In this document: one piece after another, positions 1 through 8,903 of the stretch
Layout: each line of letters starts with the position of its first letter
Numbering within the stretch: position 1 is the stretch's first letter
Assembly: GCF_017498565.1 (NCBI RefSeq)
Contig: NZ_CP071794.1
Coordinates: 558,001-622,000, forward strand
Length of the DNA stretch: 64,000 bases
Direction of reading: 5' to 3'
From: Parasphingorhabdus cellanae
GTDB lineage: Bacteria; Pseudomonadota; Alphaproteobacteria; Sphingomonadales; Sphingomonadaceae
Notes under the pieces: model-generated
What the model was told of the DNA's origin: nothing
Seen by the model: only the letters and a program-made list of their open reading frames with translations
Databases searched by the model: none
Position numbers and translations under genes: made by a program

Positions 1-930
1 TTAAAGCCAGAGCTGCGAGCACGGACCAAGATCGAACGCATCACTATGATGGCATTGCTTTTGGCATCGCTGATCGCAACTATCACCACCATAGGCATAT
101 TCGCATCGCTCATCTTCGAATCCGCTCGCTTCTTTTCGATGGTGTCCCCGATAGACTTTTTGTTTGGAACGGAATGGAATCCAAAGGCCGTAGCTGGCCC
201 ACGTGGAGAAACCGGATTTGGTGCCATTCCATTATTTTGGGGCACGGTATTTATCGGCGCAATCATTGCGATGATTGTCGCTATCCCCCTAGGTCTGATG
301 AGCGCAATTTATCTTACACAATATGCTCCGCTCAACTTCCGCGCTTGGATGAAGCCGATTCTGGAAGTCCTGGCTGGCGTTCCAACGGTTGTCTATGGAT
401 ATTTTGCAGCACTAACTGTTGCTCCTGCCTTGCGGGACTTTGCCGTTTCAATCGGTATTTCCGGTGCTTCGTCGGAATCGGCTTTGGCGGCAGGCGTCGT
501 TATGGGCATCATGATTATCCCATTCGTGTCCTCGATGGCTGATGACAGTATTGCCGCAGTTCCGAGCGCTATGCGTGATGGGTCGCTCGCTATGGGCGCT
601 ACCAAAAGCGAAACCATAAAAAAGGTTTTGATCCCCGCGGCGCTACCGGGTGTAGTTGGTGGCGTGCTGCTGGCTGTTAGCCGCGCTATAGGAGAAACCA
701 TGATCGTTGTAATGGCCGCAGGCCTGGCAGCGAATATGACAGCCAATCCGTTTTCCAGCGTTACGACCGTAACCACCCAAATTGTCCAACTGCTGACCGG
801 CGATCAGGAATTTGATAGTCCCAAAACCCTTGCGGCATTTGCATTGGGTCTGGTGCTATTTATCGTAACCTTGTTGCTCAATCTCATCGCCCTGAGAGTC
901 GTCAAGAAATATCGGGAAGCTTATGAATAG
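1..930 (+). CDS. pstC: Phosphate ABC transporter permease PstC, 5' end outside window
   Basis: This is an inner membrane permease subunit of the Pst high-affinity phosphate importer. The reading frame is open from base 1 (about 15 codons before the first ATG at 46), and the charged stretch there resembles the segment just before the first helix in long alphaproteobacterial PstC proteins. The gene therefore most likely starts left of the window. One helix (codons about 16-45) is followed by a permease domain of about five helices with the EAA-type loop RDGSLAMGAT...IPAALPG, which contacts the ATPase. Its end overlaps pstA by 8 bases, implying translational coupling. Substrate assignment rests on the pstCAB-phoU-phoB order as well as on sequence. 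Confidence 0.95.
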   Translation, partial: LKPELRARTKIERITMMALLLASLIATITTIGIFASLIFESARFFSMVSPIDFLFGTEWNPKAVAGPRGETGFGAIPLFWGTVFIGAIIAMIVAIPLGLMSAIYLTQYAPLNFRAWMKPILEVLAGVPTVVYGYFAALTVAPALRDFAVSIGISGASSESALAAGVVMGIMIIPFVSSMADDSIAAVPSAMRDGSLAMGATKSETIKKVLIPAALPGVVGGVLLAVSRAIGETMIVVMAAGLAANMTANPFSSVTTVTTQIVQLLTGDQEFDSPKTLAAFALGLVLFIVTLLLNLIALRVVKKYREAYE

Positions 931-2191
931 CGCCGCCACCTTTATTGATGAGCGCAATCCGACGGATTGGCAAAGCGACCAGATGCAGAAACGCATCCGC
1001 AAGCGCTATGCTGCCGAACGTCGCTTCAAGGCTTTAGGTCTAGGTGCGATTATATTGTCAGCCAGTTTTTTGGCGTTCTTGCTCGTGGTTATGGTTGGCA
1101 ATGGATTGCGGGGATTTACTCAAACCGAACTTCCGGTTGCAATAGATTTTCCAGCCATGACAGGCGGCGCTTCGGCGAGCCAGTTTGAAGGTACAAATGC
1201 TGAGGCTAACCTTCGAACATTGGGTGTGCAGGATATAGTCAACACCAGCATAGAAATTCAATATGGAGAACTAGGCGGCGAGCTGTTTTCAGCCGGCGGC
1301 TGGCAAGCAGTCAGTGCTGCAATTTTGGACAATCCCGACATCATAGAGACGGAAACTACACTCTATCTGCCTGTAGAATCAGAGATCGATGTGGCTTACA
1401 AGGGCAGTGGCAGCGCCTCCGCAGAACAGAAAATCACAGAACTAAAAGATCAATTCAGTACAGGGTTTAATTGGAATTTCCTGAGCAATTCCGACGCAAC
1501 CGATCCGATGCAAGTCGGGATATGGGGAGCCTTGAAGGGCTCGCTGATAACGATGTTCATAACATTGATGATCGCCTTTCCGATTGGTGTGCTTTCTGCG
1601 CTCTATCTCGAAGAATACGCGCCTAAGAATCGCTTCACAGATTTGATTGAAGTGTCGATCAACAATCTTGCCGCAGTTCCGTCCATCATCTTCGGTTTGC
1701 TTGGCTTGGCTGTGTTTCTCAACCTCTTCGGCCTGCCGCGATCTGCCGCCTTGGTTGGCGGCCTGACGCTGGCCTTAATGACAATGCCTGTGATCGTTAT
1801 TTCGGGACGCAACGCTGTGAAAGCTGTCCCCCCCTCTATTCGCGAGGCCGCATTCGGTATAGGTGCGAGCCAGATGCAGGTTGTATTCCATCACGTGCTG
1901 CCGCTTGCACTACCCGGTATCCTTACCGGAACCATTATTGGTATGGCCCGTGCCCTCGGCGAAACTGCACCTCTGCTGATGATCGGCATGCGCGCCTTTA
2001 TTGCAACCCCGCCGAGCGGTATTGTCGAGCCTGCTACGGTTCTGCCAGTGCAAATTTTCCTATGGTCCGATGAGGTCAATCGCGGATTTGTGGAAAAAAC
2101 GTCTGCGGCAATTATCGTGCTACTCTTGTTCCTTCTGACAATGAACGCCCTTGCAATATATTTGCGCAATCGTTTTGAAACCCGCTGGTAG
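923..2191 (+). CDS. pstA: Phosphate ABC transporter permease PstA
   Basis: This is the second permease subunit of the Pst phosphate importer, 422 aa. An N-terminal cytoplasmic stretch and a first helix (about 38-60) are followed by a long extracytoplasmic segment of roughly 120 residues, the DUF3333-type extension seen in alphaproteobacterial PstA. The five-helix permease domain occupies about 195-415 and carries the EAA loop [10 protein letters not shown]...LPLALPG. The start overlaps the end of pstC and the stop lies 8 bases before pstB, so the genes are clearly cotranscribed. The long periplasmic insert may contact PstS, but that is inference. Confidence 0.95.
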   Translation: MNSAATFIDERNPTDWQSDQMQKRIRKRYAAERRFKALGLGAIILSASFLAFLLVVMVGNGLRGFTQTELPVAIDFPAMTGGASASQFEGTNAEANLRTLGVQDIVNTSIEIQYGELGGELFSAGGWQAVSAAILDNPDIIETETTLYLPVESEIDVAYKGSGSASAEQKITELKDQFSTGFNWNFLSNSDATDPMQVGIWGALKGSLITMFITLMIAFPIGVLSALYLEEYAPKNRFTDLIEVSINNLAAVPSIIFGLLGLAVFLNLFGLPRSAALVGGLTLALMTMPVIVISGRNAVKAVPPSIREAAFGIGASQMQVVFHHVLPLALPGILTGTIIGMARALGETAPLLMIGMRAFIATPPSGIVEPATVLPVQIFLWSDEVNRGFVEKTSAAIIVLLLFLLTMNALAIYLRNRFETRW

Positions 2192-2199
2192 ATGATGAT

Positions 2200-3042
2200 A
2201 TGACCGAATTAATAGACAGCACCAGTTCCAGTGAAAGTCCGACCATGACAGAAACCACAGCTCCTGCCATTTCTGCCGGTGATGGCCCATTGAAAATGAC
2301 CACCCGCAACGTGGATGTTTTCTATGGCGAGAAGCAAGCCATTAACGGCGTTTCTATTGATGTTACGATGGATAATGTCACAGCGTTTATTGGTCCTTCT
2401 GGTTGCGGAAAATCGACCTTTCTACGTTGCCTCAACCGCATGAATGACACGATACCGATCGCAAAAGTGACAGGTGAGATCACCTTGGAAGGCGAAGATA
2501 TCTATGCGCCAAAAATGGACGTGGTACAGCTACGCGCTCGTGTGGGCATGGTTTTTCAAAAACCAAATCCTTTTCCAAAGTCAATCTACGACAATATCGC
2601 GTATGGCCCTCGCATTCATGGGCTTGCGAATAGCAAAGACGAGCTCGATAATATTGTGGAAACGTCGCTCCAAAGAGCAGGTTTATGGGGTGAAGTGCAA
2701 GATAGGCTACAGGATAGCGGAACCGCTTTATCTGGCGGTCAGCAACAACGATTGTGCATTGCCCGCGCCATTGCAGTAGATCCGGAAGTGATCTTGATGG
2801 ATGAGCCCTGTTCGGCGCTTGATCCTATTGCGACAGCAAAGATTGAAGAGTTGATTCACGAGCTTCGCGGCAAATATGCTATCGTTATCGTCACACACAA
2901 TATGCAGCAAGCTGCCCGTGTGTCGCAACGTACCGCCTTTTTCCACTTGGGCACATTGGTCGAATATGGCGTAACGTCCGACATATTCACCAATCCTACC
3001 GAGGAAAAAACGCGGGATTATATTACCGGACGCTACGGTTAA
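2200..3042 (+). CDS. pstB: Phosphate ABC transporter ATPase PstB
   Basis: This cytoplasmic ATPase powers the PstCA channel. The 280-aa protein has Walker [10 protein letters not shown] (65-73), a Q-loop at VFQ (118-120), signature LSGGQ (about 177-181), Walker B VILMDEP (197-203) and the switch histidine in VTHN (about 233). The first 30 residues, rich in Ser and Thr, are an unconserved extension; a second ATG at residue 16 could be used instead. It sits 8 bases after pstA and 29 bases before phoU, in the canonical order. In other bacteria PstB is also part of the phosphate-sensing complex with PhoU and PhoR. Confidence 0.96.
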   Translation: MTELIDSTSSSESPTMTETTAPAISAGDGPLKMTTRNVDVFYGEKQAINGVSIDVTMDNVTAFIGPSGCGKSTFLRCLNRMNDTIPIAKVTGEITLEGEDIYAPKMDVVQLRARVGMVFQKPNPFPKSIYDNIAYGPRIHGLANSKDELDNIVETSLQRAGLWGEVQDRLQDSGTALSGGQQQRLCIARAIAVDPEVILMDEPCSALDPIATAKIEELIHELRGKYAIVIVTHNMQQAARVSQRTAFFHLGTLVEYGVTSDIFTNPTEEKTRDYITGRYG

Positions 3043-3071
3043 GCGGATCGAAAAGGGAAGGAACCCGAAAG

Positions 3072-3797
3072 ATGGCAAATACCGGCACAGAGCATACCGT
3101 CAAAGCCTTTGACACTGACATTAATGAGTTACGCGGAATGGTTGCCGAAATCGGTGGTCGCAGCGAACAAGCAATTGCGAAAGCAATGCGCGCCTTGGAA
3201 AAGCATGATCTAAAACTGGCTGCTGAAGTGGTTGCCGAAGATAAGCTGATCGATGACCTCGAAAAACGCATCGATGATCTCACTTTCCAGACCATTGCTT
3301 TGCGTGCTCCAATGGCAGACGATTTGCGCGAGCTTATTGCCACATTCAAGATATCGGGTGTTGTAGAGCGCATTGGCGACTATGCTAAGAATATTGCGAA
3401 ACGGGTACCGGTTATCGCCAGCACACATAGATTGGGACCGGCTTCTTTATTGCCATCTATGTCAAATGTGGCTTCGCAACTTGTTCGCGACTCTCTGGAA
3501 GCCTTTGCCCGACGTGATGCGGATCTCGCTTTGGAGGTCAGTGAACGGGACCAGATTGTAGATGATTTCTACACCAGTATTTTCCGGTCTGTCATCACCT
3601 ATATGATCGAAAACCCCAAAGATATTGGGGAAGCAGCCCATCTGCTCTTCATCGCCAAGAACCTTGAACGTATTGGCGATCATGCCACGAATGTCGCTGA
3701 AATGGTCTATTTTGCCGCCAAGGGCGAACCAATGCCGGAACGCGATCGCGGCGAAAATCCTACTGATTTCATAGACGAGCCTACTAACGGAAGATAG
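3072..3797 (+). CDS. phoU: Phosphate transport regulator PhoU
   Basis: PhoU links the Pst transporter to the PhoR/PhoB two-component system and dampens phosphate uptake when phosphate is plentiful. The 241-aa all-helical protein is a tandem repeat of two three-helix bundles. Each bears the metal-binding helix motif: ERIGDYAKN near residue 97 and ERIGDHATN near residue 197. It is placed between pstB and phoB, with only 4 bases to phoB, so all five genes read as one operon. A phoR gene is not in the window and may lie to the left. Confidence 0.95.
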   Translation: MANTGTEHTVKAFDTDINELRGMVAEIGGRSEQAIAKAMRALEKHDLKLAAEVVAEDKLIDDLEKRIDDLTFQTIALRAPMADDLRELIATFKISGVVERIGDYAKNIAKRVPVIASTHRLGPASLLPSMSNVASQLVRDSLEAFARRDADLALEVSERDQIVDDFYTSIFRSVITYMIENPKDIGEAAHLLFIAKNLERIGDHATNVAEMVYFAAKGEPMPERDRGENPTDFIDEPTNGR

Positions 3798-3801
3798 CAA
3801 T

Positions 3802-4497
3802 ATGTCCAATGCAAGACTTTTACTGGTAGAAGATGATGCAGCACTAGCCGAGCTTTTGTCATGGAACTTTAAAAAAGAAGAATATGACGTCATTCATACG
3901 GCGGACGGCGAAGAAGCTCTGCTATTGGTCAAAGAGAACCGTCCTGATGTTATTCTGCTGGATTGGATGATAGAAAACCTGTCGGGCATAGAAGTATGCC
4001 GCCGCCTGCGCCGGTCACCTGAAACAGCTAATATCCCGATCATCATGCTCACGGCACGAGGCGAGGAGGAAGATAAGATCCGAGGTCTGGAAACAGGAGC
4101 AGACGATTATATCACCAAACCATTCAGCCCGCGCGAGTTGATCGCGCGCGTAAAAGCCGTATTGCGCCGGGTACGCCCTGCCCTGGCTGGTGAAAAGCTG
4201 GCTTTTGGAGATCTGGAAATGGACACCGTCGGCCACAAAGTGAAGCGGGACGGGGATACCATACCACTGGGGCCGACTGAATTCCGGTTGCTGCGCCATT
4301 TTCTGGAGCACCCCAATTGGGTTTTCTCCCGCGAGCGACTGCTCGACAGCGTCTGGGGTCAGGACAGCGATATCGAGCTGCGGACGGTGGACGTCCATAT
4401 CCGCCGGCTGCGCAAAGCTCTTAATGCGAACCAGCGCCCAGATATTATCCGAACCGTTCGATCTGCAGGCTATGCCCTGGACACGGAAGCTGCCTGA
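3802..4497 (+). CDS. phoB: Phosphate regulon response regulator PhoB
   Basis: PhoB is the transcription factor that turns on the phosphate-starvation regulon when phosphorylated by PhoR. Of its 231 residues, 1-120 form the receiver domain with acidic pocket D11/D12, phosphoacceptor D54, T84 and K106. Residues about 130-228 form the OmpR-type winged helix with the recognition region ELRTVDVHIRRLRKAL. It is the last gene of the pst operon. Downstream lies a 68-base gap and then the convergent porin gene, a plausible PhoB target (see the candidate Pho box at 5991-6008). Confidence 0.94.
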   Translation: MSNARLLLVEDDAALAELLSWNFKKEEYDVIHTADGEEALLLVKENRPDVILLDWMIENLSGIEVCRRLRRSPETANIPIIMLTARGEEEDKIRGLETGADDYITKPFSPRELIARVKAVLRRVRPALAGEKLAFGDLEMDTVGHKVKRDGDTIPLGPTEFRLLRHFLEHPNWVFSRERLLDSVWGQDSDIELRTVDVHIRRLRKALNANQRPDIIRTVRSAGYALDTEAA

Positions 4498-4565
4498 ACG
4501 ACCTCTTTTTTGGCTAGAAAAATGGTCGGTTAAATCGAGCTTTCTGTTTTCTTGACGGCTATATT

Positions 4566-5927
4566 TTAGAATGAAATTTGCGCACGGGCTCCGATAACAT
4601 CGACCGAATAGTCTTCGGGTGCTCCGGTCACGATACCAAGCGCATTGCCATAAGAAAGATGCCCATAGTTCACCAGAAAGCGAACATAATCCACCGGCGT
4701 CCAAATCAATGACGCCATATATCCGTCTTGCGTACCACCAATGATACCGGCGTCTGTCAGATCAAGCCGGTCATAACGCACATTGACCTGCCAAGCGCCG
4801 GAACCGCCGGAACCAACAGGGTTATTTACCTTCACGCCTTTAAATACACCGCCTCTATATTCCCGTGTGTCGTCGGTAAGAAACAGGCCCGCCTCCACAG
4901 AACCACCAAAAAAAGTCGGGTTCGCCAACCCAGGGCGACTGACTTTAGCCCAATGGGTTTCGGCAGCAGCATGAAAACGGCCAGAAATTACCGCCGCTTC
5001 GAGACCATAGGTTAGTTGTTCTTCAGCGGTAATATTTCCAGTGTTAATAAAGCGCGTGTCGACGCTGTGGATCAGAGGCCGCTGACGATAGCGTACAGAG
5101 TCGATGCTATCGCCAAGATCAGTCCAGTGCACTGATCCGCCAAGATGAAGCTGAGCATCCCCCAGTTTCGGCGCATAAACGATCCGCCCATCAAGGTTGA
5201 TGCTATCATTGCCGTCACTCAAGTCGTCAATATTGTCAGTGAACACACCGCCTTGTAACAGTATATCACCTGTCTTATAGGCCGCTGAAACGCCAACTTT
5301 ACGTTGGAAACCGAAAGCATCCGTGAAAGCAGAGCGTTCGATAAAGCTGGTGTCGTTGCTACTGGATATTTCTTCTAACGACTGGAAATTATTATGCTGT
5401 CCGATAGTAATAGTCAGGCCGCCGCTTTTGTAGTCGAGATAGGCGTCGGTTAGTTCAACACCATCCAAGAGATCCGCCTCCAGTTTATACCCAAAGCCGC
5501 CAGGAATTTTACCCTGTACACCAAGTCTCACGCGGCGTGCTTCATTGGAAAAGCCTTCTCCCGGGATACTGATAGTGGATGGTACCGATGAAAGATTGTT
5601 GAAGTCGTAAAGAATACGACCGCGCGGTTTGAAGCTCCAGCCATCATCGGTTTTAATTTCCGGTGCACCTTTAAATTTGATGCTTGTTTGCTCTTTTTTC
5701 TGAGTGACCTTCTCAACAGCGGCAACTTGCTCGCCTTGCTGCTGTTGCACGGTTTCGACGTTTCCAAGCTGCGCGCGCAGACTGACCACTTCCTGCTCAA
5801 GCTGATTAAGCCTTTCCAACAGTGCTGCGGCCTGTTCTTCGGAAATTTGTGCTGCAAAGGCCTGGCTCGGTAAAAACGCCAGAATGGCTGCGCCAGTTGC
5901 AAGAGTGGATTTAAGTGTCATATTCAT
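4566..5927 (-). CDS. Phosphate-selective porin O/P family (OprP/OprO-like)
   Basis: This is an outer membrane porin of the Porin_O_P family, which forms anion channels for phosphate or pyrophosphate. A signal peptide ends near LPSQAFA, followed by a predicted coiled coil (about 30-80, with QLEQEVVSLRAQL) typical of this family. A beta barrel of some 350 residues ends in ...ARAQISF, the terminal Phe used for outer membrane assembly. The frame can be extended to a TTG at 5942, but ATG at 5927 follows GCGGGACTCT and starts the signal peptide cleanly. Convergence with the pst operon strongly suggests a phosphate role; the substrate is inferred. Confidence 0.88.
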   Translation of the reverse strand: MNMTLKSTLATGAAILAFLPSQAFAAQISEEQAAALLERLNQLEQEVVSLRAQLGNVETVQQQQGEQVAAVEKVTQKKEQTSIKFKGAPEIKTDDGWSFKPRGRILYDFNNLSSVPSTISIPGEGFSNEARRVRLGVQGKIPGGFGYKLEADLLDGVELTDAYLDYKSGGLTITIGQHNNFQSLEEISSSNDTSFIERSAFTDAFGFQRKVGVSAAYKTGDILLQGGVFTDNIDDLSDGNDSINLDGRIVYAPKLGDAQLHLGGSVHWTDLGDSIDSVRYRQRPLIHSVDTRFINTGNITAEEQLTYGLEAAVISGRFHAAAETHWAKVSRPGLANPTFFGGSVEAGLFLTDDTREYRGGVFKGVKVNNPVGSGGSGAWQVNVRYDRLDLTDAGIIGGTQDGYMASLIWTPVDYVRFLVNYGHLSYGNALGIVTGAPEDYSVDVIGARAQISF

Positions 5928-5990
5928 AGAGTCCCGCGCCAAAGTCTAAAAAGATTGATGACGGCTCTATGATCAATACGTTTCGAAAAA

Positions 5991-6008
5991 ACGTCATTTT
6001 TATTGCAG
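5991..6008 (-). promoter_or_regulatory. Candidate Pho box upstream of the porin gene
   Basis: On the minus strand the sequence reads CTGCAAT-AAAA-ATGACGT, two 7-base units spaced by 4, about 65 bases before the porin start. The PhoB consensus is CTGTCAT-N4-CTGTCAT. The first unit matches 5 of 7 and the second 4 of 7, so the fit is weak. The 11-base periodicity and the location between phosphate genes are what make it worth listing. Confidence 0.3.
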
Positions 6009-6054
6009 TTTTTTTACGAAACCACATTCAGGAAATATATTGGATGGAAGCGCG

Positions 6055-6411
6055 TTAGTCTGCGACTAGTTTCACGAGACGGCGCTCCATAGGGGCGAGC
6101 ACCCCAGCAAGATCATGACCGCGTTTCAATATCTGTCCATGCTCTCCATGCAGCGTCCACATGCCTTGCTTGTTACGATCCGCCGGACGCTTTTCAATCC
6201 GCATTTGCGGTCTTTCCGATGTACGGCGAAATGCCGCAAAAATCGCAGCATCCTTACCCATATCCATTGCATAGTCGCGCCAGTGACCAGCAGCAACCAT
6301 CCGACCATATAGGTTTAGAATGCGTTCCATTTCTTTTCGTTCAAAGCCTACTTGAACGGGTGACGCGTTCCTATTGGGAAAAGATGAGATGTTAGAATTT
6401 CCAGAGCGCAT
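6055..6411 (-). CDS. DUF2794 family protein
   Basis: This 118-aa soluble protein belongs to the alphaproteobacterial DUF2794 family, of unknown function. The family core is recognisable: FERKEMERILNLYGRMV at about 24-40, WRDYAMDMGKDAAIF after it, and RRTSERP. There is no signal peptide or membrane segment. Its ATG overlaps the TGA of the upstream cysE (TGATG), so the two are translationally coupled on the minus strand. The first 20 residues are not conserved-looking and the true start could be a little downstream. I do not know its function. Confidence 0.85.
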   Translation of the reverse strand: MRSGNSNISSFPNRNASPVQVGFERKEMERILNLYGRMVAAGHWRDYAMDMGKDAAIFAAFRRTSERPQMRIEKRPADRNKQGMWTLHGEHGQILKRGHDLAGVLAPMERRLVKLVAD

Positions 6412-7115
6412 CAGGCGCTATCTCGTTTGCTCTCGGATGCGTCATCGTCGGCCTTTTCACGGCCGTCTGCATAGGCCGCGATGCGCTTTTGTAATTGCTC
6501 CATTTCACATTGCAAGATTTCCAACTTCTGCGTCGAAGGATCAAAAACCTCGCTGCAAGGAGTACCATAGGGAGTAAATTCTTCCTGATACTGCTCCACT
6601 TGAACCAGCGTGGGGCGCGCACGAACGCCGACCATCGTTGCTCCCTCTGGAACATCCTGCGTCACGACTGCATTGGCACCGATACGAGATCTTTTCCCGA
6701 CAATAATCGGTCCCAGTATCTGCGCACCAGAACCCAAAATAGCATCATCCTCAATGGTTGGATGTCGCTTTCCACCGACGCCGTTTGCGGGATTGGTTCC
6801 GCCCAGCGTCACGCATTGATAAATCGTTACATCATCGCCAATTTCAGCAGTCTCGCCGATAACTGAGAAGCCATGATCAATAAATAGATGGCGGCCGATC
6901 TTTGCACCGGGATGGATATCAATAGCCGTGAAAAGACGAGAAAAATGATTCACAAGCCGAGCGAAAAAATATAGTTCCCCCTTGAATAACCAATGAGCCA
7001 CTCGGTGCAATCCCACAGCTAAAACGCCAGGATAGAGTAAGACTTCCCAACGCGAACGCGGTGCAGGGTCACGTGCCTTTATAGAGTCCAGATATTCACC
7101 TAAGTCCCGAAACAT
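6411..7115 (-). CDS. cysE: Serine O-acetyltransferase (CysE/EpsC type)
   Basis: This enzyme acetylates L-serine with acetyl-CoA to O-acetylserine, the carbon acceptor for sulfide in cysteine synthesis. The protein is about 234 aa: an N-terminal helical part (RDPAPRSRWEVLLYPG) and a left-handed beta helix of hexapeptide repeats containing HPGAKIG, the catalytic region DHGFSVIGETAEIG, and VTLGGT. A Glu/Lys-rich tail follows. A TTG at 7145 is in frame, but ATG at 7115 is preceded by CCGGAGAAAAAT, a good ribosome binding site. It is coupled to the DUF2794 gene and divergent from oxyR. The sulfate reduction genes at 56-60 kb would supply the sulfide. Confidence 0.9.
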   Translation of the reverse strand: MFRDLGEYLDSIKARDPAPRSRWEVLLYPGVLAVGLHRVAHWLFKGELYFFARLVNHFSRLFTAIDIHPGAKIGRHLFIDHGFSVIGETAEIGDDVTIYQCVTLGGTNPANGVGGKRHPTIEDDAILGSGAQILGPIIVGKRSRIGANAVVTQDVPEGATMVGVRARPTLVQVEQYQEEFTPYGTPCSEVFDPSTQKLEILQCEMEQLQKRIAAYADGREKADDDASESKRDSA

Positions 7116-7264
7116 ATTTTTCTCCGGCGATTTTAAGAGCTCCAAACTAAGGTTCGGCGCACCATATTTCCAGTCCTTTCTTGCAACTCATTTAAAACCG
7201 GCCTTTTTGCACTCGCATTCATCACCATATTAAATTACCGAACGCATGTTCATCGAAGGACTAA

Positions 7265-8191
7265 ATGATGTCAAACTATCTCCCGACGCTCAAACAGCTC
7301 CAATATCTGGTCGCTCTTGAGGAGAATGGCCACTTCGGGCGGGCTGCAGAAGCTTGTTACGTGACCCAATCAACCTTGTCCGCTGGAATCAAGGAATTGG
7401 AGACATTGCTCGACGTCATGTTGGTGGAACGCACGCGCCGCGTCGTACGTTTTACGGAACTTGGCAAACAAATGGTTGAAAAATCACACCGTATTCTGCG
7501 CGAAGCCGAGGAGCTCTCGGATATGGCACGCTCTGCTGGTCAACCGCTGGTTGGCGATGTTCGTATGAGTGTCATTCCAACAATTGCTCCATTCCTGTTG
7601 CCTCGTTTATTGCCTCGCCTGCGCAAGGAACGACCGGACCTTAAGCTTTATTTGAAAGAAGAAACCAGCCAGGCCGCATGTGATTCGTTAAGTCATGGAA
7701 AAGTAGATTGCGTTTTGCTCGCCCTTCCCTTTCCTTGCGGCGATATAGAATCAGAAATATTATTCAATGATGAGATTTTTATCGCCTTTCCAAAAGACGA
7801 TCCGCGAGATCCTCCTGAATTGGTGGATCCTGCCCTGATTGATGAAAACCGCTTGTTACTACTCGAAGACGGACACTGTTTGAAAGATCATGCGCTCGCG
7901 GCCTGCAACCGCCCCGAATTGAGAGCGTCTGCCCGCATGATGGGTACCTCACTGCACACACTGGTCCAGATGGTAGACAATGCGCTTGGCCTTACATTAT
8001 TGCCCAAAATGGCGATTGATAGCGGCATTCTCGCGCACACCGATATTATCGCACGTGCGATCAAGTCCGACCGCGCGTTCCGGGATATTGCCCTGGTTTG
8101 GCGCAAAAACAGTCCGCGAAGGGATGAATTTGAGCTCCTGGCTGAGATTATGCGGCAGAGCCAAAGCTGGGTAAATGAGGGGGCAACTTAG
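7265..8191 (+). CDS. oxyR: OxyR, LysR-type hydrogen peroxide sensor and regulator
   Basis: This LysR-family regulator is 308 aa, with an N-terminal winged helix (residues about 6-65, FGRAAEACYVTQSTLSAGI) and a two-lobed sensor domain. The OxyR redox pair is visible: Cys205 in LEDGHCLKD and Cys214 nine residues later, the same spacing as Cys199/Cys208 of E. coli OxyR, which form a disulfide on peroxide exposure. Two adjacent ATGs occur; AAGGACTAA precedes them. The gene is divergent from cysE across a 149-base gap and overlaps moaE by 4 bases tail to tail. No catalase or peroxidase gene is adjacent, so its targets lie elsewhere, apart from possibly cysE. Confidence 0.92.
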   Translation: MMSNYLPTLKQLQYLVALEENGHFGRAAEACYVTQSTLSAGIKELETLLDVMLVERTRRVVRFTELGKQMVEKSHRILREAEELSDMARSAGQPLVGDVRMSVIPTIAPFLLPRLLPRLRKERPDLKLYLKEETSQAACDSLSHGKVDCVLLALPFPCGDIESEILFNDEIFIAFPKDDPRDPPELVDPALIDENRLLLLEDGHCLKDHALAACNRPELRASARMMGTSLHTLVQMVDNALGLTLLPKMAIDSGILAHTDIIARAIKSDRAFRDIALVWRKNSPRRDEFELLAEIMRQSQSWVNEGAT

Positions 8192-8631
8192 TCCCGCCAG
8201 CTTTTTGCAGCCTCTAAATCAGATTGCCGTTCTTCGACCCAATTTTCAGTGCCATTTTGTAATATTTCTTTTTTCCAGAAGGGTGCGACTGTTTTCAATT
8301 GGTCCATAATGTAAGAGCAAGCTTCAATCGCGGCTTGCCTATGATCAGAACAGGTACAAACCAAAACAATTTGCTCTCCTACTTTCAATCGCCCCACGCG
8401 ATGGACGATCGTGATACCATGCAAATTCCATTGATTTGACGCTTGAACAGCAATTTTACGCAGCGCTTTTTCTGTCATTGCTGGATAATGCTCCAGTTCC
8501 AGCACAACCAATTTCCCATCGCCTCTCACCTGTCCGATAAAACTGGACATTGCGCCACCGCCTCGCGTTGCCAATCGTTTGATTTCCAAACCAGAATCAA
8601 AATCGCTTTCTTGGACTGTTATGGAAATCAT
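8188..8631 (-). CDS. moaE: Molybdopterin synthase catalytic subunit MoaE
   Basis: MoaE is the large subunit of molybdopterin synthase; with thiocarboxylated MoaD it inserts two sulfurs into cyclic pyranopterin monophosphate during molybdenum cofactor synthesis. The 147-aa length is normal. Recognisable parts are FIGQVRGDG (about 31-39), LELEHYPAM, the HRVGRLKVGE segment and the catalytic lysine motif PFWKKE near residue 116-121. It overlaps moaD by 4 bases (ATGA), which suits the 1:1 complex of the two proteins. The 3' end overlaps the end of oxyR on the opposite strand. Confidence 0.94.
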   Translation of the reverse strand: MISITVQESDFDSGLEIKRLATRGGGAMSSFIGQVRGDGKLVVLELEHYPAMTEKALRKIAVQASNQWNLHGITIVHRVGRLKVGEQIVLVCTCSDHRQAAIEACSYIMDQLKTVAPFWKKEILQNGTENWVEERQSDLEAAKSWRD

Positions 8632-8891
8632 CCGCCTGTCACCGGCGGGAATACTGCCAGTTCCTTTGCTCTGCCAATCGAAGCATCCGGCCCGACAAAA
8701 TCGTGATCTAGCGCAAAACGAAGCTTTGTAACATCAGCAAAAACAAACTGATAGGCTGTATCTTTGCCTTGAAGATACTCAAGAAGCTGGCCGACAGTCT
8801 CAACATCTTCCGGACAATTCAACGATTCTTGCTCGCGACCAATCCGTTCTTTGACCCAAGAAAAATATACAAGGTTAAGCTCATGCGACAT
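8628..8891 (-). CDS. moaD: Molybdopterin synthase sulfur carrier subunit MoaD
   Basis: MoaD is a ubiquitin-fold sulfur carrier. The 87-aa protein ends in Gly-Gly (...FPPVTGG), the tail that is adenylated and converted to a thiocarboxylate before donating sulfur to the pterin in MoaE. The start of the fold (LVYFSWVKERIG) and the segment before the tail (AKELAVFPPV) match the family. It lies 12 bases after pgsA and overlaps moaE. Together the three minus-strand genes appear to be one transcript, although pgsA is functionally unrelated. Confidence 0.93.
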   Translation of the reverse strand: MSHELNLVYFSWVKERIGREQESLNCPEDVETVGQLLEYLQGKDTAYQFVFADVTKLRFALDHDFVGPDASIGRAKELAVFPPVTGG

Positions 8892-8903
8892 ATTAGTGAT
8901 TAC

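Noticed and set aside
4015..4704. 229-codon frame antisense to phoB
   Set aside because: It lies wholly opposite phoB and the end of the porin gene, and its protein has no domain-like pattern.
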